Shown here: one piece after another, positions 16,149-25,651 of the stretch
How the letters are laid out: every line of letters starts with the position of its first letter
Numbering within the stretch: the first letter of the stretch is position 1
Source of the DNA: Candidatus Limosilactobacillus merdavium
Lineage (GTDB): Bacteria; Bacillota; Bacilli; Lactobacillales; Lactobacillaceae
Direction of reading: 5' to 3'
DNA: 33,848 bases
Assembly: GCA_018883805.1 (NCBI GenBank)
Contig: JAHLFK010000001.1
Span: forward strand, 1-33,848
The notes under the pieces: model-generated
Seen by the model: the letters and a program-made list of their open reading frames with translations, nothing else
Databases searched by the model: none
What the model was told of the DNA's origin: nothing
Position numbers and translations under genes: made by a program

Positions 16149-18623
16149 TCAAAGTTTTTTCTTATTTATCAAATCGAGATCAAGCACTGGAGCACCTAAT
16201 TTCTTAATTTGATCATTAGCAGTAAAGTAGATTACTTGGTTCTTTTCCGCCATCTGATCAAGAAGGTCTAACATTCGGCCACGACGAACATTATCAAAAT
16301 TAACAAAGCCATCATCGACCATAATTGGTAGTTGAATCTGGTCACTAATTACAGTGATAAAACCTAATCGCAAAGAAATGAAAAGTTGTTCAGCAGTTCC
16401 TAATGATAACTCAGCTACTTCAAATACTTGTTGTTCGCTATCAAGCACACTGATCCCGTCATCAGTTACCATAATTCGTTGATAATGGTCGTTAGTTAAA
16501 ATGGCAAAGAGCTTTTCCGCTTGTTGCAAAATCTTTGGATAGCGATCTTTCGAGGCTAATTTCAGTGCACCATTGATCCAGCGGATTGCAAATTGTTCAC
16601 TTAACCATTGCTTAGTTTCATTCCAAATGGTTGTCTGTAAATTAATTAATTGTTGATTTAATTCACTAAATGAACCGTCTTGAACTAAGAAGTTTATTTG
16701 TGCCTTTAGTTTGGCTAATGAGGACTCTAGGCCCGATTGTTCTTGTTCGTTTGCAGCTAGTTGCTGATGAGCTTGTGAAACCGCAGCATCAAGTTCGTCT
16801 TTACCATCATACTGACTTAATAATTGGCGGTCTTTTTCAGTTAATTGTTGTTCATAAGCTGCGGTAGTAACTTTTCTTGTCTCGGCAGCAACTTTCTGTG
16901 CTTGTAGTTGCTTAAAATCATCATCGGTTTCTATACCGAACTGATGATATTCATCATTTTTAGTATCAGTAGTTGTTGCCAACTGAGAAGCTAGTCGATC
17001 ATGCTGTTTTTGAACATTAACCAATTCTTGCTCAGCATTAGTCAACTTTTGGCTGTGATCCTGCATTTCGATCAACCACCGGTTATAGCCATTGACCAGA
17101 TCACTAACCGTATTACCGGTTAAATTGATTGGCAACTGCTGCTTTAGTTTAGTTAGTCTTGTAGAATAATCCTCTTGCTCTCTCTGAGCTTGAGCAATTT
17201 GTGTTTGCAAATCATGATAACGATGAAGATCCCCTTGCATCGTCAACCACTTTTCTTCTGGAAAGTCAGTTAAGCCATATTGCTCGCCAAAAGATTGCAA
17301 TGCCGTTCGTTGTTGTACTTCAGTTTGATTCTTTTGTTGTTGCTGTTTGAACCACAGCGCACCGCCAGCACAAATGACAACAATCCCAAGAAGCCAAATC
17401 AAAGGTTGATGAACAATCAAACCAATCATAAACAGAACGAAACCAATTCCTGAGATAACAAGGTTTTGATTACTGGTATTTGTTTGAGAAGGTGATTTTA
17501 AAAGGCCCTCTAGTTCAGTGATCGCTCGTTCAGAAAGTGGCTCTGGTAACGAATGGTTGCCGTACCGTTCTTCTAACTGTTTAAGTTCGGTTGTCCATTC
17601 TACTTGGTTTGAATTTGACTGACCATTCGCGTGAATTTGTAACGCAAATAATTCGTCCTTTAATTGCTGATAATGTGCTTTTTGTTGTCGGTAATCCTTG
17701 ACCTCTAGGGTAGTTAATTCCTTCAAGAGGGTTTGCTGTTCGATTACCTGCTGATTGACTGAATGTAGTCGCGACCGCAGTTCTCGTTCGTTGCTTTGAA
17801 TTTCCTGAATCTTCAAGACTTCATCATCAGTCAACTTTGTATCCGTTCGTAATTGTTTCTGATGACTCTGCCATTGCTCATATACCGGCCACAATCTTTG
17901 TAAACGCTCAGTTTGTTCAACTTGAGTCTTAATTTCCGGCTGTTGTTTTTTCAACTGGGTCAGTTGCTTTTGGTCACTTACCTGCTGTTGAACTAATTGA
18001 TGGTATTCTTGGCTCTGTGACTGAGCTTGGTTAACTTTTTGTTGGAGTTCATCATATTCTTTAAGGTGCCGGTTTAGACTTAGCTTCCTTCCCCGTGGTT
18101 TATAAAGCGCATCTGCTGACTTTTCTAGTCGTGCAATCTGCTGTAACCACTCGCGACTACCAACAGCACCCAGTTGTTGCAATTGCTGTTCTAACTGCTC
18201 CCGATCAAGCTCATCATTCAAAATATTTGTCTGACTAAAACTGTAAATTGCCTGGTAAAGCTCCCGATCAAGCGGTCCAATTAGCGTTGCTAAAAAGTCA
18301 GCTTTTTCTTGCTTTCCCTTTTCGTTAGTAATTGTTACCTTACCACCATTTTTTCCTTTGACCCGTTTAATTACGTACTGGTGCTGACCCTCAATTACAG
18401 TCAAAGAGCCACCATAACTAGAATTATTTTTAGGAAGATACTGTTGATATTTATTTTTGCCACGACCATCCGCAAAGCCAAAAAGCACGCTGAGGATAAA
18501 TGAAGCTAAAGTTGTTTTCCCGGCTTCATTTGCACCATAAATCAAAACGGGGTTGTCAGTAAATTCAAAATCCTGATCGTGCCATTTACCAAAGCCATCG
18601 ATATGGACCTTTTTAATCTTCAT
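16149..18623 (-). CDS. yhaN: YhaN-like SbcC-type ATPase with membrane hairpin
   Basis: This is an SMC/Rad50-like ATPase of about 824 aa, probably working with YhaO in DNA end processing. Walker A is GANEAGKTT (about 32-40). Two long coiled-coil arms (about 180-370 and 430-650, Gln-rich) are split by a hydrophobic hairpin (NLVISGIGFVLFMIGLIVHQ, then WLLGIVVICAGGALWF, about 385-425). The C-terminal ATPase half has signature ELSLGTAEQLFISLR and Walker B PIMVDDGFVNFD. The membrane hairpin in place of the zinc hook is typical of YhaN and anchors the coil apex to the membrane. ATG 18623 is preferred (AGGGGG six bases upstream); it overlaps yhaO by eleven bases. Confidence 0.88.
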   Translation of the reverse strand: MKIKKVHIDGFGKWHDQDFEFTDNPVLIYGANEAGKTTLASFILSVLFGFADGRGKNKYQQYLPKNNSSYGGSLTVIEGQHQYVIKRVKGKNGGKVTITNEKGKQEKADFLATLIGPLDRELYQAIYSFSQTNILNDELDREQLEQQLQQLGAVGSREWLQQIARLEKSADALYKPRGRKLSLNRHLKEYDELQQKVNQAQSQSQEYHQLVQQQVSDQKQLTQLKKQQPEIKTQVEQTERLQRLWPVYEQWQSHQKQLRTDTKLTDDEVLKIQEIQSNERELRSRLHSVNQQVIEQQTLLKELTTLEVKDYRQQKAHYQQLKDELFALQIHANGQSNSNQVEWTTELKQLEERYGNHSLPEPLSERAITELEGLLKSPSQTNTSNQNLVISGIGFVLFMIGLIVHQPLIWLLGIVVICAGGALWFKQQQQKNQTEVQQRTALQSFGEQYGLTDFPEEKWLTMQGDLHRYHDLQTQIAQAQREQEDYSTRLTKLKQQLPINLTGNTVSDLVNGYNRWLIEMQDHSQKLTNAEQELVNVQKQHDRLASQLATTTDTKNDEYHQFGIETDDDFKQLQAQKVAAETRKVTTAAYEQQLTEKDRQLLSQYDGKDELDAAVSQAHQQLAANEQEQSGLESSLAKLKAQINFLVQDGSFSELNQQLINLQTTIWNETKQWLSEQFAIRWINGALKLASKDRYPKILQQAEKLFAILTNDHYQRIMVTDDGISVLDSEQQVFEVAELSLGTAEQLFISLRLGFITVISDQIQLPIMVDDGFVNFDNVRRGRMLDLLDQMAEKNQVIYFTANDQIKKLGAPVLDLDLINKKKL

Positions 18624-19818
18624 TGTCATCCCCCTCTTCTAATTGTCTAGTTGCCGCTTGGCGCAGTTCAGTAATAAAGTCAGGATCCTGTAGTCGTTCG
18701 GCGATGAAATCGTACTTAGTCAGTTTCCCAGCTAATTCTACAACGTCGTCCCGATTAAATGTCTCCTTTGCGGATTGATCCCAGTAGTCTTGATCAAGAT
18801 CAGTCATTTTTGGCAAAGCTAATTTATCTTGTAAATTAATCTGATATGGCCACCAATGAGGAGTACCATTCGTGATTAACTTATCTTGCAACCGTTCTAA
18901 AATACTCCCATTGCTAATTAGCTGTTTCGTTAGGCTATCTATTTCGGCAGTACCCTGAAGATCAAACGCAACCATATTAAAGCTTGTAGTCTTTTCTCCC
19001 AACTCCAATAATTTTTCAAGTAATAAATCATTAGTTAGCTGTTCATCAATTGATACGGGGATTGTATGCCATTCAATTGGTGCTACAGCATTAAACTGCG
19101 GTACAAGTTGATGTTCATGGCTTTGTACCAAGTAGTAACCATGTTGGCCGTCTTCATTTTTGTGTCGTCCTTGGGGATCACCTGGATAAACTACTGGTGG
19201 CATTTCATTCAACAATTGATGCTTATGAATATGACCTAGTGCCCAGTAATCATAGTTCTTAGCCTGAAGTTCATCAAGCGTAAATGGTGCATAGTGATCC
19301 TGGTTAACATCATTTTGCCGAATAGCACCATGAAGCATTCCAATTTGCCAATCGACGTTTCCTTTTTCTGGAAAAGCAGTTACTTGATTTTCCGGCAACC
19401 AGCGTTTTTGATAACTAAAGCCTGTAATAGCAACTATCTGTCCATCACGGGTAGTAAACTGACTAGTCTCAACCTGATTGCCAAATACATGGACATTTTC
19501 CGGAAAAGCTTCCGACTGACTGGAAACGGTCTGATAGTCATGATTACCGTAACTTAAATAAACGGGAATCTTTTCTTTGCCTAATCGCTGACATTGACGA
19601 ATAAAGAAATCTTCAGCTTCGGCACTATGATGATCCCGATCGTAAATATCCCCAACGATCAAAACAAAATCTACTTGCTGTTCAATCGCAGCATCAACAA
19701 TCTTCTGAAACGCCAGGAATGTTGATTGATGGACCTTTTCCCAGATAGTTGTAGGCATATCAGTTAGGCCACGAAATGGACTATCTAAATGTAAATCTGC
19801 TGTATGAATAAACTTCAT
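18613..19818 (-). CDS. yhaO: YhaO-like DNA exonuclease (Mre11/SbcD-type metallophosphoesterase)
   Basis: This 401-aa calcineurin-fold nuclease has the five metal-binding motifs: Asp8 and His10 (ADLHLDSPF), Asp57 (VGDIYDRDH), Asn92-His93 (YGNHDYQ), His163 (MLHGA), and His196/His198 (LGHIHKH). These match the SbcD/Mre11 core that binds two Mn2+. The C-terminal 150 residues would contact the YhaN ATPase. It is upstream of and overlapping yhaN, so the two subunits are made together. Preceded by AAAGGG. Confidence 0.92.
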   Translation of the reverse strand: MKFIHTADLHLDSPFRGLTDMPTTIWEKVHQSTFLAFQKIVDAAIEQQVDFVLIVGDIYDRDHHSAEAEDFFIRQCQRLGKEKIPVYLSYGNHDYQTVSSQSEAFPENVHVFGNQVETSQFTTRDGQIVAITGFSYQKRWLPENQVTAFPEKGNVDWQIGMLHGAIRQNDVNQDHYAPFTLDELQAKNYDYWALGHIHKHQLLNEMPPVVYPGDPQGRHKNEDGQHGYYLVQSHEHQLVPQFNAVAPIEWHTIPVSIDEQLTNDLLLEKLLELGEKTTSFNMVAFDLQGTAEIDSLTKQLISNGSILERLQDKLITNGTPHWWPYQINLQDKLALPKMTDLDQDYWDQSAKETFNRDDVVELAGKLTKYDFIAERLQDPDFITELRQAATRQLEEGDDNED

Positions 19819-19841
19819 TTTTTCACCCTTTAGATAAGAAA

Positions 19842-19885
19842 ACGGGAAGAATAATCCGACGCACTGTCTTCATCTTTCTTCCCGT
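19842..19885 (-). terminator. Terminator after the ylbF-family gene
   Basis: Minus strand: ten-bp stem ACGGGAAGAA/TTCTTCCCGT (19876-19885 with 19842-19851), followed by TTTCTTATC. It ends the gene at 19911 just before yhaO. Confidence 0.75.
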
Positions 19886-19910
19886 GATCGTATTTTAACT
19901 AGTAAATCAA

Positions 19911-20285
19911 TTACTTGTCAGATGGTTGTGGTCCTTGTGGCATAACATCCTTGTAGATGTCTTGGATAGGGCCAGTAATTGTCCGGTTAAGTTGTTGAAG
20001 CATGTTGTCAACTGCCCGTTCTTGGTTCATCAAAGTTTGAACTTCTGGCTTAGAGCTCATTTCTTTAGCAATGTTTTGAATTGCGTTAATTTCGTCTTGG
20101 CTCAACTTTTGACCAGACATTTGCTTTTGTTGAGCATTAGCTTGCATTTGTTGGAACTTCTTGAAAGTTTCGAAAGTGTCCTTTTGTGCTTTCAAGCTAT
20201 CAAAAGCCTTTTTCAAGCCTTGGTATTCTTGTGTTTCCTTAATTTGGTTACTAAGTTCATTAGCGGTGTCATAAATATTAACCAT
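19911..20285 (-). CDS. YlbF/YmcA (YheA, UPF0342) family protein
   Basis: This 124-aa all-helical protein matches the YlbF/YmcA family pattern (MVNIYDTANELSNQIKETQEYQGLKKAFDSLK...FKKFQQMQ...QKQMSGQKLSQDE). In B. subtilis, YlbF and YmcA with YaaT assist RNase Y and affect biofilm and competence; the YheA subgroup, closest here by the N-terminus, has no defined job. It is a single gene with its own extended -10 promoter and terminator. The C-terminus is Pro/Gln-rich. Confidence 0.88.
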   Translation of the reverse strand: MVNIYDTANELSNQIKETQEYQGLKKAFDSLKAQKDTFETFKKFQQMQANAQQKQMSGQKLSQDEINAIQNIAKEMSSKPEVQTLMNQERAVDNMLQQLNRTITGPIQDIYKDVMPQGPQPSDK

Positions 20286-20319
20286 TTTCTTAACCCCTTT
20301 TCAATTATTCAACATCTCG

Positions 20320-20328
20320 ATTGTATCA
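20320..20328 (-). promoter_or_regulatory. Extended -10 promoter of the ylbF-family gene
   Basis: Minus strand TGATACAAT, 35 bases before the start codon and just after the pbp1A stop. No clear -35. Confidence 0.5.
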
Positions 20329-20352
20329 TACTCTGAGCTTATCATCATTCTT

Positions 20353-22518
20353 TCAGAATAAAGAACGAACATTATCCCATAATTGACTAGCACGATTACC
20401 AAAATTATCAACAGATTGGTTAAAGCGATTCATTAGGTCTCCACCGTTCTTTAGCAGTGATCCCCATCCTTTGTCACTTTTACCGCTATTAGCCATTGCA
20501 CGAGTTTGCGCATCTTGGACGTCAAACTTGGTATTTGGTGTATTCTTTAGAATTCCGGTCATTTCAGACTTAAAGAGACTATTAGTGTTGCGCATTGAAA
20601 TATCTTGGAGAGCATGCGTTGAATTTGTATCATCATACCCTTCCCAAGTAGCAACAACAACATCAGGTGTATACCCGACGATCCATTTATCACGATCATC
20701 CGCACTGTTATTCTTAACTGCCGATTCAGTTGTCCCTGTCTTTCCAGCAAGAGTATAGCCTGCTGGTCGTGCTGATTGACCAGTACCATGTTCGAAGACG
20801 CCAATAAGCATACTAGTCATATTCTTAGCTGTATTTGCAGTTACAACCCGTTTGGGCCGTGATGTTTTGGCAGTTACAATTGTCTTGCCTGAAGCATCTT
20901 TAATCTTGGTGATATAGTGCGTGTCTGGCATTTTACCAGCATTAGCAAACGTTGAATATGCACGGGCAATTTGCTCAGGAGATACCCCTTTGGTCATTCC
21001 TCCAAGGGCCAAGGCAAGGTTCTTGTCACTCTTTTCAACTGGCAAGCCAAACTTTTGTGCCATCTTATAACCAGTATTAACGCCAATCTTATTCAAAAGC
21101 CAAACAGCAGGAGCATTAAGACTTTCATATAACGCCTTATACATTGGTACGCTTCCCGCATAGGTATCATCATAATTCTTTGGCGTGTAATTGTTTGTCC
21201 CGTATGATTGCTTCTTATCTTGCAAAGTAGAGTCATAGAAATAGCCATGTTCTAGAGCTGGTGCATAGACAACTAGTGGCTTAATTGTTGAACCCGGTTG
21301 CCGCCGCATTTGGGTACCACGGTTAAAGCCCCGGAAGACATGCTTTCCACGACCACCAACAACTGCTGTAACCCCACCAGTCTTTGGATTCATTGCAACA
21401 GATGCTGATTGCACCATCGTCCCATCACTTGAGTCACTCGGGAAGTTGTCATCATCCTCATAAGTTTGCTGCATTGACCGTTGTTGATCCTGATCAAGCG
21501 TCGTGTAAATCTTATAGCCATTATTCATTATTTCCTTTTCAGAAAGGTGGTACTTACTAATGGCTTCTGAAATCACCGCATCAAAATAGTATGGATAACG
21601 ATAAGTATTTGGTGCGACATATCCATTCTTAACTACTAATGGTGTTTTCTTATACTGATCAGCAGCTGACTGACTTAACTGATGGTTTTCGACCATTAGC
21701 TGAAGCACAAGGTTCCGCCGCTGCTTAGTTGCATCAGGATGAGTCACAGGATCATAAATTCCTGGAGATGTCAGCATCCCCGCTAACGTAGCCGCTTGCG
21801 GAACGGTTAATTCACTGGCATCACAGTTAAAGTATCGTTGAGCAGCATCTTGAACACCCCAAACTCCATTACCAAAATAGGCATTATTGAGATACATCGT
21901 GAGGATTTGCTTCTTGCTATACTGATTTTCAACTTCAACTGAAATAAAGATTTCTTTAGCTTTTCGTGAAAAAGTTTGTTGTTGGGTAAGAAAAGCGTTC
22001 TTAACTAATTGTTGGGTTAAAGTACTACCACCACCAGAAATGTAATTACGGTGCAATAGTTTATTTTTTACCAACAAGAATCCAGCACGACCAAGCCCCT
22101 TTACTGAGAAACCATGCTCATGATAAAAGTTACGATCTTCTGTTGAAATCACCGCTGCTGGAACATTATTTGAAATTTTATCCAACGAAACATAAGTCCC
22201 TTTTTGTGAATATAAACTTCCAGCAGATTCACCATTATGATCATAAATCATCGTTGGTCGTTGAAGACGCTGCTCAAGGTTTTTAACATTCGCAGTTTTG
22301 GCAACAAATGTCAGATAAATGCTCATAACTAAAAACAGTGTTAGGAAGATTGTAATCAACCAACGCGTCAGCTGATATCGATGCCAAAATTTCTTCAACC
22401 ATTGAATAAATTTTTTCCAAAGCTCACTTAAACCGCTCTTCAACTTCTGCCAAAATTGCTTTAACCAAGCTAAGAGACGGTCACGAAATGGTGGCTTTTC
22501 TTCTGGTTCTCTTCTCAT
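20353..22518 (-). CDS. pbp1A: Penicillin-binding protein 1A (bifunctional glycosyltransferase/transpeptidase)
   Basis: This class A PBP polymerises glycan strands and cross-links peptides outside the membrane. The 721-aa protein has a basic, Trp-rich cytoplasmic tail (1-50), one membrane helix (about 53-73), and a GT51 domain with catalytic Glu117 (STEDRNFYHEHG) and GGGSTLTQQLVKN. The transpeptidase domain has STIK (in RQPGSTIKPL, acyl-serine), SLN and KTGTTE motifs in order. The short Asn/Gly/Asp-rich C-terminus lacks an added PASTA or fibronectin domain. It stands alone between argS and the ylbF-family gene. Confidence 0.95.
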   Translation of the reverse strand: MRREPEEKPPFRDRLLAWLKQFWQKLKSGLSELWKKFIQWLKKFWHRYQLTRWLITIFLTLFLVMSIYLTFVAKTANVKNLEQRLQRPTMIYDHNGESAGSLYSQKGTYVSLDKISNNVPAAVISTEDRNFYHEHGFSVKGLGRAGFLLVKNKLLHRNYISGGGSTLTQQLVKNAFLTQQQTFSRKAKEIFISVEVENQYSKKQILTMYLNNAYFGNGVWGVQDAAQRYFNCDASELTVPQAATLAGMLTSPGIYDPVTHPDATKQRRNLVLQLMVENHQLSQSAADQYKKTPLVVKNGYVAPNTYRYPYYFDAVISEAISKYHLSEKEIMNNGYKIYTTLDQDQQRSMQQTYEDDDNFPSDSSDGTMVQSASVAMNPKTGGVTAVVGGRGKHVFRGFNRGTQMRRQPGSTIKPLVVYAPALEHGYFYDSTLQDKKQSYGTNNYTPKNYDDTYAGSVPMYKALYESLNAPAVWLLNKIGVNTGYKMAQKFGLPVEKSDKNLALALGGMTKGVSPEQIARAYSTFANAGKMPDTHYITKIKDASGKTIVTAKTSRPKRVVTANTAKNMTSMLIGVFEHGTGQSARPAGYTLAGKTGTTESAVKNNSADDRDKWIVGYTPDVVVATWEGYDDTNSTHALQDISMRNTNSLFKSEMTGILKNTPNTKFDVQDAQTRAMANSGKSDKGWGSLLKNGGDLMNRFNQSVDNFGNRASQLWDNVRSLF

Positions 22519-22610
22519 TCATTTATCCCCGTTTAATAACATAAATCTAAATCATTTTAACACAGCTACACAAGTCGATCAGATTTCTGATGCTGAGGAT
22601 AACTAAAATT

Positions 22611-22653
22611 TAAAAAATAAGACTGACAAAAATACAAAATGTTTTTGCCAGTC
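22611..22653 (-). terminator. argS terminator
   Basis: Minus strand: 12-bp stem GACTGGCAAAAA/TTTTTGTCAGTC with one G-U pair (22642-22653 with 22621-22632), then TTATTTTTTA. It starts 35 bases after the argS stop. Confidence 0.85.
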
Positions 22654-22687
22654 TCTTATTTAAATCACAAAGATTATGTGATAACTA

Positions 22688-24388
22688 TTACATTTCGTCA
22701 GGAGCCTTAACGTCAAGAAGAGCCAATGCTGACTTCAATACGTCACTAACAGCTTGAGTTAATGCTAACCGTGCTGGTTGTTGTGGATCATCGTCCAAGA
22801 TTCGTGTGTGTGCGTAGTATTGGTTGAACTTCTTAGCAAGTTCCAATGCGTACTTAGCAACTACAGATGGGTCGTAGTTAATAGCAGCACGCTTGATAGC
22901 TTCACTGTATTGACCTAAGAAGCTAATTAAGTCCCATGCACCATCGCCAACTTGAGTCAAATCAACATTGCTGAAGTCACGGATGCCGCCCTTCCGCAAA
23001 ATACTCTCTGCACGAGCGTGAGCGTATTGAACGTAAGGACCAGTTTCCCCTTCAAACTTAACAACGTCTTCAAGCTTAAAGTTAACAGCATTCCGACGGT
23101 AGTTCTTCAAGTCATGGAAAATTACGGCACCAACACCAACTTGCTTAGCAACTTCATCAGCGTTCTTCAAGTCAGGGTTCTTTTCTGCAATTTGCTTCCG
23201 GGCTAAGTCAATTGAATCATTAAGAACATCTTCAAGAGAAACAACATTACCCTTCCGTGTTGACATCTTTTGACCATTTAAGTTCATTAAACCAAATGAG
23301 ATATGTTCAATTTGATCCCACCAGTTAAAGCCCATGTTCTTCAATGCCATCCGCAATTGCTTGAAGTAAACTTCTTGTTCAGCACCAACAACATATAGTG
23401 ACTTTACAAAGCCGTACATCCGCTTCCGGAAGAGAGCCGTAGCCAAATCACGAGTAATGTAGGTAGTTGTTCCATTACTCTTGATAATCAATAGAGGTGG
23501 CAAGTTGTATTCATCCAAGTTAACGATTTCGGCTCCCCGACTCTTTTCAAGAAGGTCCTTGTCACGTAATAATTGGATTGGTTCATCCATCTTTTGAGCG
23601 GAGAATGCTTCACCGTTAAATGAATCAAACTTAACATCTAACATGTCGTAAACTCTTTGGAAACGTTCCAATGAAATTTCACGGAACCAGTGCCAAAGAC
23701 GCCATGCTTCTTCGTCACCATGTTCCAGCTTAGCAAACCATTCACGACCTGCATCAGTATATTCTGGGTGTTCATCAGCTTCGGTGTTAATCCGAACATA
23801 GAGTTGAAGCAAGGTGTTAATTGGGTCATTCTTCAGACCATCTTGAACTTCCTTACTGTCGCCCCACATTTTGTAGGCTGCCATCATCTTACCAAATTGT
23901 GTACCCCAGTCACCAAGGTAATCAATCCGGATTAAGTTGTAGTTAACCTTTTCTAAGATTCGGGCAATTGCTTCACCAATCATAGTTGAACGAAGGTGAC
24001 CCATCCCCATTGGCTTAGCAATGTTAGGGGATGAGTAATCAATTGTAACATTAGCTTGGTGACCAAGATCAATTTCACCATAGTGTTCTGGATCATCCAA
24101 GATGGCCTTCAAAACACCAGCACCAACATTAGCTTTATCAAGGAAGAAGTTAATGTATGGTCCTGCAACAACGACTTTTTCAAATCCATCTTGGCTAATT
24201 TTTTCTACTAATTCACTCGCAATCATTTGAGGAGCCTTGTGTAAGGTCTTTGCCAAGAAGAATGTTGGAAAGGCGTAGTCACCATTTTTGGAGTCCTTAG
24301 GCCGTTCAATCTTATCTTCAATTTCCTTAACATCCAAGTCGGGTAATGCAACTGCTAAAGCATTAGCTACTTGTAATTTTTCATCCAT
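22688..24388 (-). CDS. argS: Arginyl-tRNA synthetase
   Basis: ArgS charges tRNA-Arg with arginine. The 566-aa class I synthetase has an N-terminal Add1 domain (1-110), the HIGH-equivalent GMGHLRS (about 128-134), the KMSKS-equivalent KMSTRKG (about residue 378) and a C-terminal DALR anticodon-binding domain ([11 protein letters not shown] ... [11 protein letters not shown]). The frame stays open 34 codons further upstream, but that part lies inside the T-box terminator. ATG 24388 has AGGAGG eight bases upstream and a normal family N-terminus. Expression is controlled by the T-box leader. Confidence 0.97.
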   Translation of the reverse strand: MDEKLQVANALAVALPDLDVKEIEDKIERPKDSKNGDYAFPTFFLAKTLHKAPQMIASELVEKISQDGFEKVVVAGPYINFFLDKANVGAGVLKAILDDPEHYGEIDLGHQANVTIDYSSPNIAKPMGMGHLRSTMIGEAIARILEKVNYNLIRIDYLGDWGTQFGKMMAAYKMWGDSKEVQDGLKNDPINTLLQLYVRINTEADEHPEYTDAGREWFAKLEHGDEEAWRLWHWFREISLERFQRVYDMLDVKFDSFNGEAFSAQKMDEPIQLLRDKDLLEKSRGAEIVNLDEYNLPPLLIIKSNGTTTYITRDLATALFRKRMYGFVKSLYVVGAEQEVYFKQLRMALKNMGFNWWDQIEHISFGLMNLNGQKMSTRKGNVVSLEDVLNDSIDLARKQIAEKNPDLKNADEVAKQVGVGAVIFHDLKNYRRNAVNFKLEDVVKFEGETGPYVQYAHARAESILRKGGIRDFSNVDLTQVGDGAWDLISFLGQYSEAIKRAAINYDPSVVAKYALELAKKFNQYYAHTRILDDDPQQPARLALTQAVSDVLKSALALLDVKAPDEM

Positions 24389-24404
24389 AAAGTAATTTCC
24401 TCCT

Positions 24405-24600
24405 ATACAAAAAGTCCCTAGCAAATAAACATTTACTAGAGACGAGATTTTCCCGCGGTACCACTCTAATTGAATTAGAATTCCACTCAATTTATTTGGT
24501 TTTACCTATGAAGCACGCTTTCATAAGAACGGATTTCCTGTCTTCCATCATCACAGGATCGCTGTTAATCCAAACCCTATTACTACTCTTCAATCATTGG
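24405..24600 (-). promoter_or_regulatory. T-box riboswitch of argS, likely CGU specifier
   Basis: On the minus strand this 435-base intergenic space holds a full T-box leader. Stem I starts with TGAAG at about 24593, pairing with CTTCA. The loop-E halves AGTA and GAA flank the specifier loop, where CGT (24517-24515) fits arginine with a purine after it. The conserved T-box AGAGTGGTACCGCGG lies at 24452-24466, followed by the terminator. The element senses uncharged tRNA-Arg. The specifier assignment is by hand folding; the rest is clear. Beyond it, 24645-24780 holds nothing I can name. Confidence 0.93.
24409..24443 (-). terminator. T-box terminator hairpin of argS
   Basis: Minus strand 13-bp stem GTCTCTAGTAAAT/ATTTGCTAGGGAC with two G-U pairs and a four-base loop, then TTTTT. 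Part of it competes with the antiterminator formed by the T-box bases. Confidence 0.88.
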
Positions 24601-24615
24601 TTTCTTGTTTAGTTT

Positions 24616-24644
24616 ATCATACTAAAACTATTTGTAAACAACAA
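24616..24644 (-). promoter_or_regulatory. argS promoter
   Basis: Minus strand: -35 TTGTTG (24639-24644), spacer 17, -10 TATGAT (24616-24621), placed directly upstream of T-box stem I. Confidence 0.6.
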
Positions 24645-24781
24645 TTTTGCATCTCTCTCATCAAATTTTTATTTGAATTTTAAAAAGCAAAATTATTAAC
24701 AATCCCTTATTTCTCCTCTTTTAGTATTATCAAAGGAATCTGCTTCAATATCTTATTATAGGAATTTCTAATTTGTAATGG

Positions 24782-24787
24782 TACAAT
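24782..24787 (+). promoter_or_regulatory. Extended -10 of the kinase-LDH operon
   Basis: TACAAT preceded by TGG (TGn extension), 36 bases before the kinase ATG. No convincing -35. Confidence 0.5.
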
Positions 24788-24823
24788 CATTGGTAATAAC
24801 TCAGAGAAAGGTTGTTGATAGAT

Positions 24824-25651
24824 ATGGTAAACCAACAAGTACAAGCAGTTACAATCGCCGGTCACGACTCTGATGGTAGTGCCGGGATGCCTGCCGATCT
24901 CCACGCCTTTTTTGTCGATGGCGTTTATGGTCATGGACTATTAACCGCTGCCGTTTCTGGCAATTCTTATGGAATCGAAGCAGCTCAGGTAATGCCTAAA
25001 GACTATATTGCCCAAGAATTTAAGACGTTAAGCGCTGACTTTAAAATCTCAGCTGCTAAAACTGGGATGTTAGCTAACGATGACGTTATTAATGTTGTTG
25101 CTGATCAATATGCTAAAGTTGATTTTGGCCCCCTTGTTGTTGATCCAGTAATTATCACTAAACACGGTGCAATGCTTCTCGAACAATCAGCATATGAGCT
25201 CTTCCGTAAGCGGATTATTCCTCTTGCAACTGTAATCACTCCTAACTTTTATGAAGCACAAAAATTAACTGGACTTGAATTGAAAGACACTCAAGAAATG
25301 TTTGCTGCTGCTGAAAAGTTACAAAAGATGGGTGCCAAGAACGTTGTTGTTAAGGGCGAACATAATGATGCAACGCAAAAAGAAGTCGTTGATGTGGTTC
25401 TCTTAGAGGATGGTTCCAAGTTTGAAATGAGCAAGCCGTTCTTCGATACAACGCATGTTAATGGTACCGGCGATACTTTCTCTGCAATTATTGCGGCAGA
25501 ACTAGCCAAAGGCAATACAGTTAAAAATGCTGTTCTCTATGCCAAGGATGCTGTTTATGCTGCTATTTCCAACCCAATTGAAGTCGGTCATAAATTTGGG
25601 CCAATCAATCATTGGGCTGCAGAACGTGAATTGAAAAAGAAGGAATTGTAA
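24824..25651 (+). CDS. Pyridoxal / hydroxymethylpyrimidine kinase (ThiD-PdxK family)
   Basis: This 275-aa ribokinase-fold enzyme is likely to phosphorylate pyridoxal/pyridoxine (B6 salvage) or HMP (thiamine). The N-terminal AGHDSDGSAGMPADLHAFF matches the ThiD substrate/ATP entry motif and MLANDDVINVVADQ the central part. The catalytic loop is NGTGDTFSA, using Asp where ThiD and B. subtilis-type PdxK have Cys (GTGC). The ATG at 24824 is preferred over two upstream TTG codons that abut the AAAGG site, although the resulting spacing (12) is long. The stop overlaps the next start (TAATG). Confidence 0.88.
   Translation: MVNQQVQAVTIAGHDSDGSAGMPADLHAFFVDGVYGHGLLTAAVSGNSYGIEAAQVMPKDYIAQEFKTLSADFKISAAKTGMLANDDVINVVADQYAKVDFGPLVVDPVIITKHGAMLLEQSAYELFRKRIIPLATVITPNFYEAQKLTGLELKDTQEMFAAAEKLQKMGAKNVVVKGEHNDATQKEVVDVVLLEDGSKFEMSKPFFDTTHVNGTGDTFSAIIAAELAKGNTVKNAVLYAKDAVYAAISNPIEVGHKFGPINHWAAERELKKKEL

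Noticed and set aside
19926-20336. 136-aa plus-strand ORF opposite the ylbF-family gene
   Set aside because: Exact shadow of a real gene, no ribosome site, hydrophobic Leu-rich content typical of antisense of a Gln/Lys-rich helix gene.
24389-24490. 34-residue N-terminal extension of ArgS
   Set aside because: It translates the T-box terminator region and lacks a ribosome site; the ATG at 24388 has AGGAGG and gives the normal family N-terminus.
24707-24934. 75-aa minus-strand ORF between argS and the kinase
   Set aside because: Overlaps the kinase start and promoter, no ribosome site, no recognisable protein character.
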